Shown: positions 35,950-52,130 of the stretch, one piece after another
Layout of the letters: each line of letters begins with the position of its first letter
Position numbering within the stretch: the first letter of the stretch is position 1
Source: Polychytrium aggregatum
Lineage: Eukaryota; Chytridiomycota; Chytridiomycetes; Polychytriales
Reading direction: 5' to 3'
Length of the DNA stretch: 64,000 nucleotides
Assembly: GCF_025602895.1 (NCBI RefSeq)
Contig: NW_026516273.1
Location: 182,447-246,446 of the forward strand
Position numbers and translations under genes: made by a program
Notes under the pieces: model-generated
The model's database searches: none
What the model saw: the letters and a program-made list of their open reading frames with translations, nothing else
What the model was told of the DNA's origin: nothing

Positions 35950-36353
35950 CTTTCCAGACTGGTTGAGGGGCAGTGCTGGTGAGGATGTGAGGCTGGGAAG
36001 CAAGTGTCAAACAGACTGGGGCGACACGCTCCTTGTATAGAGTCAGGGGAAAGCGGGGTTTGATCATATACGCTCAAGAGACAGAGGCTCCTGCCTGATT
36101 GGGCCTCTCGGTAGCGTCTAACCTCGTCCTCGCTTCGTCCCTGCTTCGTCCCAGCTGTGCTCGGCTTGATATCGGGACCTGGTTTCGCGCTGGACCCAGT
36201 TCCCACACAGGAGCCTGTCACGTGGCACCAGCTTGCTTTTTTTCTCGCTCTCGATCGACCACCCATCCGACACCCGATCTGGACCAACACCCGACCAGGA
36301 CCAAGACTGGATCGCCGAGACGGCTCCGATCGCAACCCGCCGTCGCCGCCGTG
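35950..36353. promoter_or_regulatory. 404-bp region between divergent channel and LETM1-like genes
   Basis: Start codons point outward on both sides, so both promoters must lie here. It is C/T-rich near the LETM1-like start. No specific motif is called. Confidence 0.5.
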
Positions 36354-38601
36354 ATGAGACTTGCTGCAGAGCCTGCCTTTCTGGCCCTGAGGGTCAGCCA
36401 AACTCTGGCCCAACAGCCCCCTCGATACATGCGCTCCGTCGTCCGCAGGGCCCACGGCCACCAGATCATGGTGTTGTCAACCTCTTCCAGAGCGCTGGCC
36501 CAGCGCACCGATTCGGCCGACCACATCTCACAGGCCCTGAAGAAGGCCACCCCGCCGCGGTCATCCATGCAGCGGTATTTTTCAGAGCCCTTCGATATCC
36601 TGGTATGGCCTGGATGAGGCGGTGCTTTTAGGGCGATCGAGCTTGGTGACGCTCTGGACACGGCAACGAGGGATATCATCGACAACGGACCGGCGGCATC
36701 CTTATGACTGCCATCGACCAGTCGCTGCAAGCCTGTGGTCTCTATCGCTACACCCACGTCGTGTTCCGCTGGGCTTGTGCTGAATCGAACGCCATCCTTC
36801 CCGCAGTCGCATGGCATGACCTCTCTGGCTGGAGCCATGTGGTCCGTCTCGGCGCTGTTCTTTGGAACCCTGGTTGGCCAAAAGCCCACCAGCCGTGTGG
36901 ATATCCGCAACATGCACAGGTATGAGGGAATCACTGGGACAGCAGCGTCGGCGGAGTGGCAGTGAGTCTGCCGCAAACCAAGGTCGTCCCAACCAAGCCA
37001 ATCCAGCACTGTGCCGCGAGGAAATGGACGTGCTCGAAATCAATGCGACGACTCACGGCGGCCATTCCTCCATGGGGACATGATCAGGTTGAAGCATGAC
37101 ATTGTCCGCATCCCGACGCCGCTCGTGTTCCTGGTGATGCCTTGGTTCTGGCCAGTGCTGCCGTCGGCGCTCGGGCGATTCACAGGGCTGTTCCCGTCGT
37201 CATTCTATACGGACTCTGCATATGTAAGTTGTTGTTGCCGTTGGACGGGCGGCAGTCTCTGTAAACGGAGGCTCGCGACGCATGCTTCTTGACTTGCCGG
37301 GATAGAATCATGAGTCGCTAGGGGTGCTTGCAGCCACTGGCACCATTCTGTCGGCACTTCTTCGGATGTGCTCATGGTCGATGAAATCGCCCACAATGCT
37401 TTTGGCAAGTCCGTGACGCTTTGCCAACAACTGGATTGCAGATCGCCAAGCTCAAGCGCAGCCATGAGCATCGCAGCCACTTGGGTCCCAAGATCGTGGC
37501 CGACTATTCCAAATTCGCCCAGAAGCTTGAGGCCACTGATCCGTCCGACTTTCATGTGCGAAAGTGGGGACAGATGGCAAGTACTGACGCTGTGTTGCTT
37601 GCACTTCATCCTCTCCGATGAGCGAGATGAAAGGGGAGGGTTGGTCGGCGCTCTGGCTGGGGCCGAGCTGCTCACGATTCATTGTAGTCTGTTGGCGTTT
37701 GGCATCATTATGCCGCTGCTGCAGGTGCTACTGTTCATCGATATGTCAACGGCTGGCTTGTGTTTATCGCCGCCCCTGACCTATCGCCCGCAACGCATTT
37801 GGTTTGCAGGTTGCCAAGAACAAGCCTTCGTACGGCGACTTTCTGGTGATCTATCCCATGATCAAGACCCACGGAAACTGCCTGAACCTGCCGCTGGGTC
37901 AGGCCGCCTCCATGACCAGCTACCTCGGCAAGACGGTCCCATACTACCTTCCTCGCCTGGCGGTGGCCAAGTGGGCCCACTGGATCGTGACCGACGACAC
38001 GGTATGGATCTGCATCGCAAAGGCAATCACGTTGGATTGAGTCAATGGGGATGGCTGTGGTTCTTGTCTTTCAGCAGTGGACTGATCAGGCCGGGCTTGG
38101 CTTTGCAGCTGATCCGTCGGGAAGGTGTCAATCAAATGAGCGACTTTGAGCTCTGTGAGGCCCTGGAGGAGCGAGGTATGGTACCTAACCGCCACTCCCC
38201 GCAACCTGTGAGCCAAGGACATGCGGCTGTCGGCTCAAGGACATACGGCTATTGCGTCGACGAGATCCGTGGCTTACTTGGTTTCTGAGGCAAGCGCCAT
38301 GGCGAGGCTGGCCACTGCCGACGACTGACCGTCTGATCGCATTGACCCAGGCTTTATCGAACTGCACAACAAGAGCCGCGAGCAGCTCATCGTGCTGATG
38401 AACAAGCACCTTCAGTACATGGATCACGTCTTCCGAACTGTCCGCCAGGTTGCTGCAACCGAAGCCGCCCGTCTTGGAAAGGGCGCTCTGGCCCCAGAAG
38501 TCGATGTCCATGGCCTGACTGCGCTGGACTATCCTGCCATTGGCACCTTGCTGATCCTGTCCCGAAGCTTCATGAACATCACCTCTGGCGATCACAGATA
38601 G
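36354..38601 (+). CDS. LETM1 ribosome-binding-domain protein (Mdm38/LETMD1-like), about 380 residues
   Basis: Exons by phase: 36354-36602, 36807-36919 (acceptor could instead be 36732), 37088-37223, 37442-37576, 37810-38001, 38109-38175 and 38351-38601. The N-terminus (MRLAAEPAFLALRVSQTLAQ, basic, no early acid) looks like a mitochondrial presequence. The LETM1 core follows: LVGQKPTSRVDIRNMHRLKH, DIVRIPTPLVFLVMPWFWPV (membrane helix), LFPSSFYTDSAY, then DDTLIRREGVNQMSDFELCE and ALEERG, ending YPAIGTLLILSRSF. The LIxxEGV...EL...RG block is the family hallmark. LETM1/Mdm38 proteins sit in the inner mitochondrial membrane and affect K+/H+ balance and ribosome contact; the length is closest to LETMD1. 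The intron after ...KWGQM begins with GC, not GT (37577). The sequence is divergent, so the exact subfamily is uncertain. Confidence 0.75.
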
Positions 38602-39471
38602 AGTACTTGCAAATGGATCGGGCAGCTCTGCATGGATGGCCGCTGGCCACTCTCTCCGGATCCTGAATACATATGTCCACTCTCCCCACTGCCATCGGCC
38701 TCGCAACACCTGGGACTGCATTGGAATCCAGCCTGCAGCGGTCCTGGCTCGCATCCAGGGACGTCCGTATTCGAATGGCGACACCCTCCAAGACAACACT
38801 ATCTCATTCGGTATGAACTCACTCGTTCTCCGAGCACTCAGCACTCGATGTGTGCCAGGACGCCCGCGAACACCCTGGATTGGACCGCAGCCCTTCTCCA
38901 ATCAGCATCGGCTCAAGAAGGGCCGACTTGCATCAATTCCATCGCAGCACGGCTCCTCGAGAACGGCTGCCTTTGTTTCGCAGCAGATCTATGGCCAGCA
39001 CGCTCGCTGGCGACTGCACTCGCTTTCGGGCCCAGATTCTGAATATCGCCGTGTCGCCGCTGCGCAAGCTGGTCGCATCATCGTCCCAGACCGACCACCA
39101 ACGGCTCTGGCACGCCACCAAAGACCCCTCGTCGCTGTTCGCCCCGTTTCCTCCCGTTTCATCGCACCAGTCCCGCTGCCAGATCCGCCCATCATCACCG
39201 CAGCGCTTCCGGCACAGGCACCTGGCGGCATATTCTGCACGCCGCCTTATCTTATCCATTGCGAGTCGCCCTTGTCGATCCTTCCCCGCCCCGCATCCCA
39301 CCGACCCTTGCGATTGCGCCCCTCTCCCCATAAGTCCATCCCGCTTTCATTGCGCACTCGTTGCCGCCGTTTCCACAATCCTTCTGCGTCCACCCGTCGG
39401 CCACTTGCCTTCTTCAAGCGCGCGCTGCCCTCTGAAACCTCAAATATTCCGTTGGGCGTGCCCAAGTAATA
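38602..39471. other. Intergenic region upstream of PKC
   Basis: 870 bp between the LETM1-like stop and the proposed PKC start. It is strongly C-rich on the plus strand, which opens a 277-codon frame, but that frame has no recognisable domain and is rich in Pro, Arg and Ser. Likely promoter and 5' leader. Confidence 0.45.
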
Positions 39472-44641
<5,170 letters not shown>

Positions 44642-44787
44642 GCGGCGTTCCGGTGAACGGCTGTATTTATCAGCCCCAACGACCTATCGGACAAACTCAC
44701 CATCACTGCATGATTATTGTGTTTCCGGCCCACCTTTGCACTTTCAGTCTAGCAAAGAACCGGATGGCTCGCGCTCTTACAGCGTTT

Positions 44788-45408
44788 CCAGAATGAAATG
44801 GGACACCCCCCGTTTTTAACCAGGGCGTTGTTTCTGGAACCTGAATACACGCCCACTCATTGCATTCATGGCCAAGCAAGTATGTCCAAGGAGACCGAAG
44901 TGGTGATTGCCTTTGGGAATGCATCCTGGAAACAGGGGAGGGATATGCTTCCAGTCCCAGGAGACTCAGGTTCGCCAAGTACTTTGAGCAATTCCACCAC
45001 CACCAGAGACGCCCACCAGACCGATCCGTCTCCAAGATCCATGTGTGCTCGGTGAACGAGTTCAACACATCACAGGTGTGCTCACACTGCCGGGAAGCCA
45101 AGCGACTCGAGAAGGTCGAGCATCTTGATATCGAGAAACCACACTTTGTCCGGAGCTGTGCAAGCTGCCATACGCTGTGGGATCGAGACATCAATGCCTC
45201 AAGGAACATGATCTCGGTATGCCAGTCGATCATTGCCACAGGAGATCGACCGGGTGTATTCAAGACCATGCTTCCCAAGCCAACCAAAATCACTCGATTG
45301 CCAACCAGGACGGGAAACAATCCCATGGCCTGCCCGCTGGGCCTACAGTCAGTCAGCGGGGTTCAGACATCTGAAGCCAGAAAGGGGAAGTGTCCCGTTT
45401 CTTTCTGG
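44788..45408 (+). mobile_element. Remnant of a Fanzor-bearing transposable element with imperfect terminal inverted repeats
   Basis: A 621-bp segment begins ccagaatgaaatgggacac (44788-44806) and ends gtgtcccgtttctttctgg (45390-45408). The second is the reverse complement of the first with two mismatches. Between them lies the 3' half of a Fanzor gene. A complete element would be several kilobases, so this is an internally deleted or decayed copy. No target-site duplication is obvious. It sits about 150 bp past the PKC stop codon, between two converging host genes. Confidence 0.55.
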
Positions 45409-45429
45409 ATAGACTGTAAGAAGCTGTAG
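44882..45429 (+). pseudogene. Fanzor (eukaryotic TnpB-family RNA-guided nuclease), C-terminal fragment with frameshift
   Basis: The fragment starts near ETEVVIAFGNASW (frame 2), then shifts by one base between about 44930 and 44945 into frame 1. There it continues SSPRRLRFAKYF, VNEFNTSQVCSHC, FVRSCASCHTLW and DRDINASRNM, to a stop at 45427-45429. These are the family marks: the RuvC-II Glu in NEFNTS, the CxxC...CxxC zinc ribbon, and the RuvC-III Asp in DRDxNAxxN. The RuvC-I Asp and all N-terminal domains are absent from this window. Fanzor proteins are eukaryotic descendants of TnpB carried by various transposons, and are known from chytrids such as Spizellomyces. With the frameshift and lost N-terminus, this copy cannot be active. 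A spliced intron cannot explain the shift, because too few bases separate the two frames. Confidence 0.8.
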
Positions 45430-45451
45430 CTCGCGACATGAATCGGGACAC
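45390..45451 (+). other. Hairpin-forming segment at the 3' end of the Fanzor remnant (possible guide-RNA scaffold relic)
   Basis: gtgtcccgtttc at 45390-45401 can pair with gaatcgggacac at 45440-45451 (11 of 12 bases; core 8 bp GTGTCCCG/CGGGACAC perfect) around a loop of about 38 nt. It overlaps the stop codon of the Fanzor fragment. TnpB and Fanzor systems encode their guide RNA at the 3' end of the ORF and into the element end, so the position fits, but RNA function is only inferred. Confidence 0.35.
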
Positions 45452-45667
45452 CGTAGACTCATCGTGCTTGAAGTACACACATTCATCGTTCAAAACCCGG
45501 ATGCCCCTTTTATTGCATTCACAGCTAAAGACAAAGTGACCAAAAAAATCGGGCGCCTCGCTTCCTCTATATCAGGCGTTGCCATTCTCCGAGACTCTCC
45601 GTATTTTGCACCGCGAAGGACTCACGAGAGAATCCGATCCAAAAAGTCGTTGGGATCAACAGGGGCA

Positions 45668-48600
45668 CTATCGGCTTTGCCTCCTGAGAGAGTTCGCAAC
45701 CGCTGCGGGAACGCCCCCCCCCATATGGGATGATAAACCGATATTTAAGAGAATCGAGTCAGATACCCTCAATGGCTCAAAGAGCAAGATGCGCCAGGCA
45801 GATCCGGTAGATGTTCGTCCTGGTCTCTGCGCAAACAAAGCCAGCTTGGCTATCGCACCACGCTTACCTTTCGCGGTGATTTTGAGCTCTGCGCTTGCTT
45901 CGATCCGCCCTTGCCGGTGCCGTGAGGGGTAGATCGTGTTTTCAGCGCCCCCACGGATAGCTTCCCGCGCCGTCGCTGATAGGCAAGTAACACTGAGGTT
46001 CAGACCATCTTGTCCATCTGCCGCAAACGATATATGCGGCATCAAAGCCTTGCCTGGCCAAGGGCGCTCAGTTACCTTTATGATGCGATCGGCAATGTTG
46101 TCGCCCTCGTCGTCTCCACTGCGCAGCTTACGCTTGAATGCGAGCGAGGCTGAAACAACATCTTGGGCTCTCTTGGGCTTGGGTGTGTTCTCGGCCCTCC
46201 GCGGTTCCGTCCCTGGGTAATCGTCATTCTCGTTGTGACGGGTATCTATGGCGGCACGCAAAGCGATAGGCGCCGTTGGTCGCCGGCCTTTGGCTGCGAG
46301 ATCACGCACGAGATCAAATGAGGAGTCCAAGATCATTCCTATGGACTTTCGCGCTGTCGTGGGTGATTTGAGCAGGTCATTTGGGCGCATAGGAGGCGAT
46401 GACCCAACGTCTCCGAAGCGCGGCGATCCCGAATGGCCTTTCTTGCTCTGGCGATGTGGCGTGGCAGGCAACTGCGAGCGCTGCTCTTGTGAGGGTTCAG
46501 GGACCGCAGACGCGGGTGCTGGGTTGCTGCGAAGATTGATGGGTGTAGCGCGAGTCCTTTGCGGCTTCTTATTTTTATCTCCCAGTTCACCGTTGGCAGC
46601 AAGGATCTTGGATGACGAAGGCCGACTGGAAGGATTAGATAGGATGGGCCTGGGGTTTGAGTGAGGCGTTCCAGGCGCCTTTGTCGATGACGGTGTCTGT
46701 GGTTCGGTACGTTTTGGAAAGATGGGTCGCGGCCGCCGAGTGTCCGGAGACTCAGTTGGTGCCGAATAAGGAACCACGGGGAAGAACGGAAACGGAGGAT
46801 ACGTCGGCATTCCATAGTAGGCTTGCGGGGGATAGAGCATGGGAACATTGGATTGGCTGCCCATGCTCATGAGCTGCGGAACCGCCGCAGCCATGGCGGG
46901 ATTATTCTTGATGTCAAAGAGTCCCATGGGATTGAGGGGCCCGAATGGCACGGAGCCCACCGGCGGCACCACTGGAGGCATTATCGATGCCGGTAACCCC
47001 GTTGGAGGTCCAATCGGATGGGTCCCCACAGCATCGGTTGTAGAAACAAGCGGGCCGGCCGAGTCGTTCGGCCCAGCAGCGGTTGGTGGAGCCGAGGACG
47101 TATCCGTCACTCGCGCGGCCTGTGCTGCATCAGGCGGTGGCTCTTTAAGCAACCTTTGAGAAATGATTCGGTTGAGCCGCTCGAAGATGGCAGGGATTTT
47201 TTCGAGATGGCATTCGCCAACCTCGTGCAGCGAGTACATGCTCGCCCATGTCATGAGAATCAGCGACTTTGGGTGGTGGTCTAAGAGCTGAGGCAGGATT
47301 GCTTCGGATCGAGTGGCGCCGAATGCATGCACCGCCTGGGATCGAGAGCATTCAGGATCAATAATACATCTGGACACACACTGAGGAAGCAGAGCCGTTC
47401 AACGCCACAGTGTGAATGACAGCGCAGGCATACTCCAATACAATTCTCACCATTGCCACAAGCTCGCGCTCGGAAATAGTGAGTGGCTTGAATGGCTTCC
47501 AAAACAGGTCCTGAATGGCGGATGGAGGAGGGACGAACAAATACCATCAGAGAACTATCATGTGAGTAAAACGGCGGCCAATAACGGTGGACATAATTCG
47601 ATCATACGCGAGAATCAACAGCAGGCATTACTCGAATTGGGTTGTTCGACAAAACAACACGACCGAGAAGCGTCTTGATTCGAGAATTGAGCTGCTGATG
47701 GGTTCGTGTCGGGAGCAAATGGGCCCGGATTGACGATATGCCATTCAAGCCAAAGAACTGCAGTCCTTTGAGAAGAAGCTGATCTTCTTGCTCCATAAAG
47801 TAGGAGTTTGGTCTTCGCACTGTGGGAAACGGAGGGAATGGAGAGCACGGTTAAGCCACGTCATGGTTAGTTCACCCAGTGAGTTGATTGTGTTATCACA
47901 GAATCTGTCGCCACTTCCAGAGATAACAACAAGAGAGTGGCTGTGTGAAAGTCACCCAGAGAACAGGATCGACAGCAGCATGTCGTCGAAACTCGGCGCT
48001 GAGATCACAGGATATCTGGCGATGAATACGCAGAACGATACAAACTTCGCAGCACTGTAGGATGAAGCTTGGGATCAAAAGCTTGTCCGCACATATTGAG
48101 AGCCTTTTCGAGGCCCTCTGGCCAAGGAAGGTAATACGAAATGCGAGGCGCCAGGCCGCGGCGACGAAACCGTTTGTTGAGATCTGCGCCGAGAACCTGC
48201 TGCTTTTTGTTTTCTTCTTCAAGACGCTTGAGGAACTTTTTCTTCTCCTGAAACGTGGAGACGAGCTCGTATGCTTGCTGGAATTCCCGATGACGGGTGC
48301 CGCGCTGGTCCAGAGGAATGGCCACGACATCTGGGACTCGTTCGAGATTCGGAATATCGTAGAGGTTCGTGAAAGTCGGATCTAGTGAGGAGTGGGCAGC
48401 GGTCGACTCCTGCTTGCATTGGAGTAGCTCCCACTGGAAAGGACATGAACACAAGAAAGAGCGTCTACCATCAGTACGGTTGCATCTTTTCACAGGAAAA
48501 GGCTGTGACTCCAGACGCTAAATCAGACGCGGCTGTGTTCGCGCCAGCCCAAGACAATTCCACCCAAGCAAAGTCCATGATCGTGCCGCCATGCACAGCC

Positions 48601-51600
48601 TACCATCTGGTTTTGCCAGTCTTCAACTTCGGGATGACTGTCGCCTTTGATCTCCTTCATCATCGTCGAGGCCTGAACAAGAAATTGGAAATTCTGGGAC
48701 AGCTGTCGCCTGAGCATGGATATTTGGTCGGTGCTGAATGCGGATCTGGAAGAGTAACAAAGTCAGGCAACCGATTGATTCTGAAGGGTGTTTTGATGTT
48801 GTGTCGACCAAGGGAACCAACCTTTCGCAGTCCCAGTCGATTGGACGCAGGGTCGGGATCAAGCTGTCATCAGCGTCATCGGTTTCCAGGTAATCTTCGA
48901 ACAGCAAGTCCAACTCGGTTTCTGCTTTTCCAAGGGGACAGGTTAACATTCTTTCCCGTCGAATGTGGATGATACAAGACTCATCATCAGGAAAGACTCG
49001 ATAGAAGTCACCGATGGTGGCCCAAGACATGGAGCCATCGCATCAGGACAACGCAGGGGGCGAAGCATTTACCTTCAGGCACGTCCGCAGTGTCATGACC
49101 GACGTCTTCGGCAGAGACAGGGGCAGGGACAAGAGCTTTGCTGGAGCCAGCCGAGCCTTTTCCGGCCCCAACTTTCGAAATAGCGATCCGCTTTACCTTG
49201 GAAAGGCTTGACCTTGCTTCCAGAGCAGGCTCTGCCTTTGCACTTTCGACAGACGAGTGAGCTGCAGAAGCACCGGCAGCGCCAACGGCCCGCTTTGACG
49301 ATTGACTGGCACTCCGTCTAAGCTCGGGTTTCGCTGGAGTTTGGCTTATCGCCGAGCCGCCGGTACCGCCTTCGTCAAGGATACTGTCGACGACTGTAGT
49401 CGTCGTTGTTACAGTCGTGATGCGGCGCTTGATAGTCTTGCTTCCGTTAACGCGTGGCTCCTCGATAATCTCTTCGGTTGTGGTGGTTGTGGTGATCAGC
49501 TTCCTCTCGCCACTTCCTCCGCGCAGTAATGACGACGCAGAGGCCGTCATATCTAGTTCCTCGAGCTGCTCCTCCTTCAAGTTCGCTTGGCGTGCGTGTT
49601 GCTTGATCATTTGTTGGACTAGCATATCTTCTTGGTCATCGCCAACATAGTTTGCATTGTCGTTGTTGTCAGTGATGGAGGAGGCCCTGCTTGTGTATCG
49701 ATGCGAAGGAGTACCGGCGGCTATGGTTGAGCCATTGCGAACCTCTTCATCTGATTCGCCGACAGGATCGTTGACACCGACTTTACTTTCATAATCCGTC
49801 CAAGCTGAGGGCGGATCATCTTGATCTGATATATAGAGATCGCTTGATAGATGAGGTTGATGCTTGGAAGCATCGTGATCGCGGGCGTTTGAGTTTAGAT
49901 GTCCTTCGGCCAATTCACCGACTGCATTGCGTGGGTGACTCACATCCCTGCCACCAGAGAGCAGAGCCTCGTTTGCCGTGGATGACTGGGATGGTGCAAT
50001 GCCCGTGCGGGATTTTGAATATCCATAAGCGTGCTTGGGAGGTACAGGAGCTACAGCGTGGATATGCTCCCGAAGACCCCATGATTCTTGAGCACCGTAC
50101 TCAGGAGCCAGCGATACGAGAGCGCTCGGGTCGGACTCGCTATTGCTGTCGTCATCGGCATCCTCCAGATGCTGGAGCTGCTCCGGAGGAGGTATTTTCT
50201 TCTGGTGTGACTTTTTGAACGTTGGAGGGACGACGTTGGATTTGGGACGGGCGACTTTTGAAGGAGGTGGAGAGGTAAAGATGTCTTTTGAGCGCTGTGA
50301 GCTCGATGGAATATCCGCTGGGTGTGGCGGCTCCTGCTTGATGGGCACGAGCAATGGCATCGGTGCAATCTGTTTGTGCTTGTTGGTGGAATTTGACGGC
50401 AAGGCTGATTTAGCGGCAGTTTTTCTTGCGTTGGGAGTCTTGGGCTGGTTCGGTTGGTTCGTGGGGCGGTCTTGGGCCATCGTCGATACGCTTGGTGCCA
50501 ATGGAAACACCGATGGGATTATTCCTGGCGGCGGACAGAGAACAGCACCAGAATTGTTGGGATCCGCATTCCATGCCATCCATGCTTGAGGGTTGAATGC
50601 CAGGGATCCATCGACGCCATGGGGAAGCATGCCTGGGAAGATGTATGGCATGGGGGGAAGGGCGACAAAGTCAGGTGAGGCAGCCACGCCAGGGACGAGG
50701 GAAAGATTTGCGGATGTCCCGGACGAGGGATCTGGATTCGAGATGGCTAGTGCCGGGGCTGCCTGAGTCGGTGTCCCCTCTTGGGTCTGAGGATCCACTA
50801 CATCCTGCGATGTCCTTGGCGGAACCATGGCGCCACCAAAATGGCGTTCGAGCCAGTGAGGATCGACAGCCATGGTAGGTATGAATGGTGAGAACGGCAG
50901 GGCAGTGCTATGCAGAAGTGGATGGCTGGGAGGCATGATAGCAGACAAGCCGGCGGAAGGGAGCGACTTTCCATCGGCACCAGTGGGGTCTTTGGAGCCA
51001 GATACTTTGGAGTTGGGGGTTTTCCGGGGAAGGGGGAGTTTTTTCTTTTTATCCTTGCGGAGATCGTCGCCGAGATCAGACCGACTTGCATCGGCGCCGA
51101 CTCCAGAGGAAACGGGCATATTTTCCTTTGCCGAGGGTGAGGCCAGCGGAAACGAAGTGAGCCTGTGAGTGAGTCGTGGAGTCGTCGGGACTGAGAAATC
51201 TGAGTGGGTCGGGGTTGCGGGAAGGGCAGCGGTGATCTTTTGGGGAGCGTTGCTGAGCCTGCTGGATCTGGTATTTGAGGGTGTCGACGGGACGACAACA
51301 TTCGTCTTGGATGTGGCATCCTGCAGCGGCATGCGGTTGGAGCTCGGAAGAACGGTCCCAGGCTCCTTCTTGATTGGGATGCTGCCCTCTGCAATGATCT
51401 GCTTATGTCGCTCTATGCATTCGTTTGCTTTTCTCCCCAAGCTTGCAGCGATCAGCCCCCACTTTTCCCCATTGTTCTGGACTGCTTCAATGAGGCGGGC
51501 GTCCTCCAGCCGAGACCAGGATTTCATTGCAAGCCACTCGCAATGAGACGTGTCCAAAGCTTGGCACAGGTGAGGGACGGTTGGAGGTAATAAGGGCAGC

Positions 51601-51743
51601 CGCTCGAGGAGATGAATGAATCTGAGGAGACCGATGCGAGCGACAGAAGGCCGTGGTAGAGACGCTTGGAACAGCCAAAAGGGCCAGCAGACACCGGAGA
51701 GAGGCGAATGCGAGCCAAGAACCGGACGAGAAGGCGGGTGCAT
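45668..51743 (-). CDS. GON4L-like nuclear protein with N-terminal SANT/Myb domain, about 1,750 residues
   Basis: Seven exons join in phase on the minus strand: 51743-49073, 48924-48822, 48745-48604, 48433-48046, 47819-47632, 47510-47451 and 47380-45668. The first has a SANT/Myb repeat (KSWSRLEDARLIEAVQNNGE, KWGLIAASLGRKANECIERH) and then a long disordered Ser/Pro-rich region. Exons 2-5 match the GON4L pattern: acidic LDLLFEDYLETDDADD, a helical STDQISMLRRQLSQNFQFLV, DPTFTNLYDIPNLERVPDV, and a second Myb-like segment (EDQLLLKGLQFFG...AHLLPTRTHQQLNSRIK). GON4L/YY1AP-type proteins are transcriptional co-regulators acting in the nucleus, so DNA or chromatin binding is likely. The start could also be ATG 51527, directly before the SANT domain. 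The C-terminal end is uncertain: a GTAAGC donor follows ITAKG, so the last 60-70 codons may be intron. Fusion of the two halves rests on splice phase alone. Confidence 0.65.
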
Positions 51744-52130
51744 GGCGCGCGATGTCCGCAATGTTGCCAGATTTGGTCAAATGGACATGGGCCAGGAAAA
51801 GGCAAACTGGAGGCCTTCTGCGGAGGCTGGTGACAGGAATATGGCCGCTCCTGGCGACAATCACCAAGGCACCAGGGTGTGCATCCGGCGCCTCGAATGA
51901 TGTTCTCGACACAACCGGGACAGAGATGCAAGGGCCTCGATGTCAATGTAGTCATGATATGTCGTGGAGGACAATTGCATCAATGTCATCACCACCAGAG
52001 CCAGTTTCAGAGGATTCGGATCGGTGCCGAGTCCACCATGCGCCTGCAGGCCCCAGCAGCATCCTCCAGTCTCGAATCGAGTCTTGTGTGAGTCCAAGAG
52101 CTGGATGCGCCGGCTCAATCGCCACTGAGC

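Noticed and set aside
38636-39469. 277-codon ORF upstream of PKC as a separate gene
   Set aside because: Pro/Arg/Ser-rich translation of C-rich DNA, overlapped by an equally long frame in a second phase, with no recognisable domain or splice chain.
44788-45429. Bacterial IS605/IS607 contamination or insertion
   Set aside because: The fragment sits between spliced fungal genes and shows decay; a eukaryotic Fanzor is the simpler reading, though only a phylogeny can settle it.
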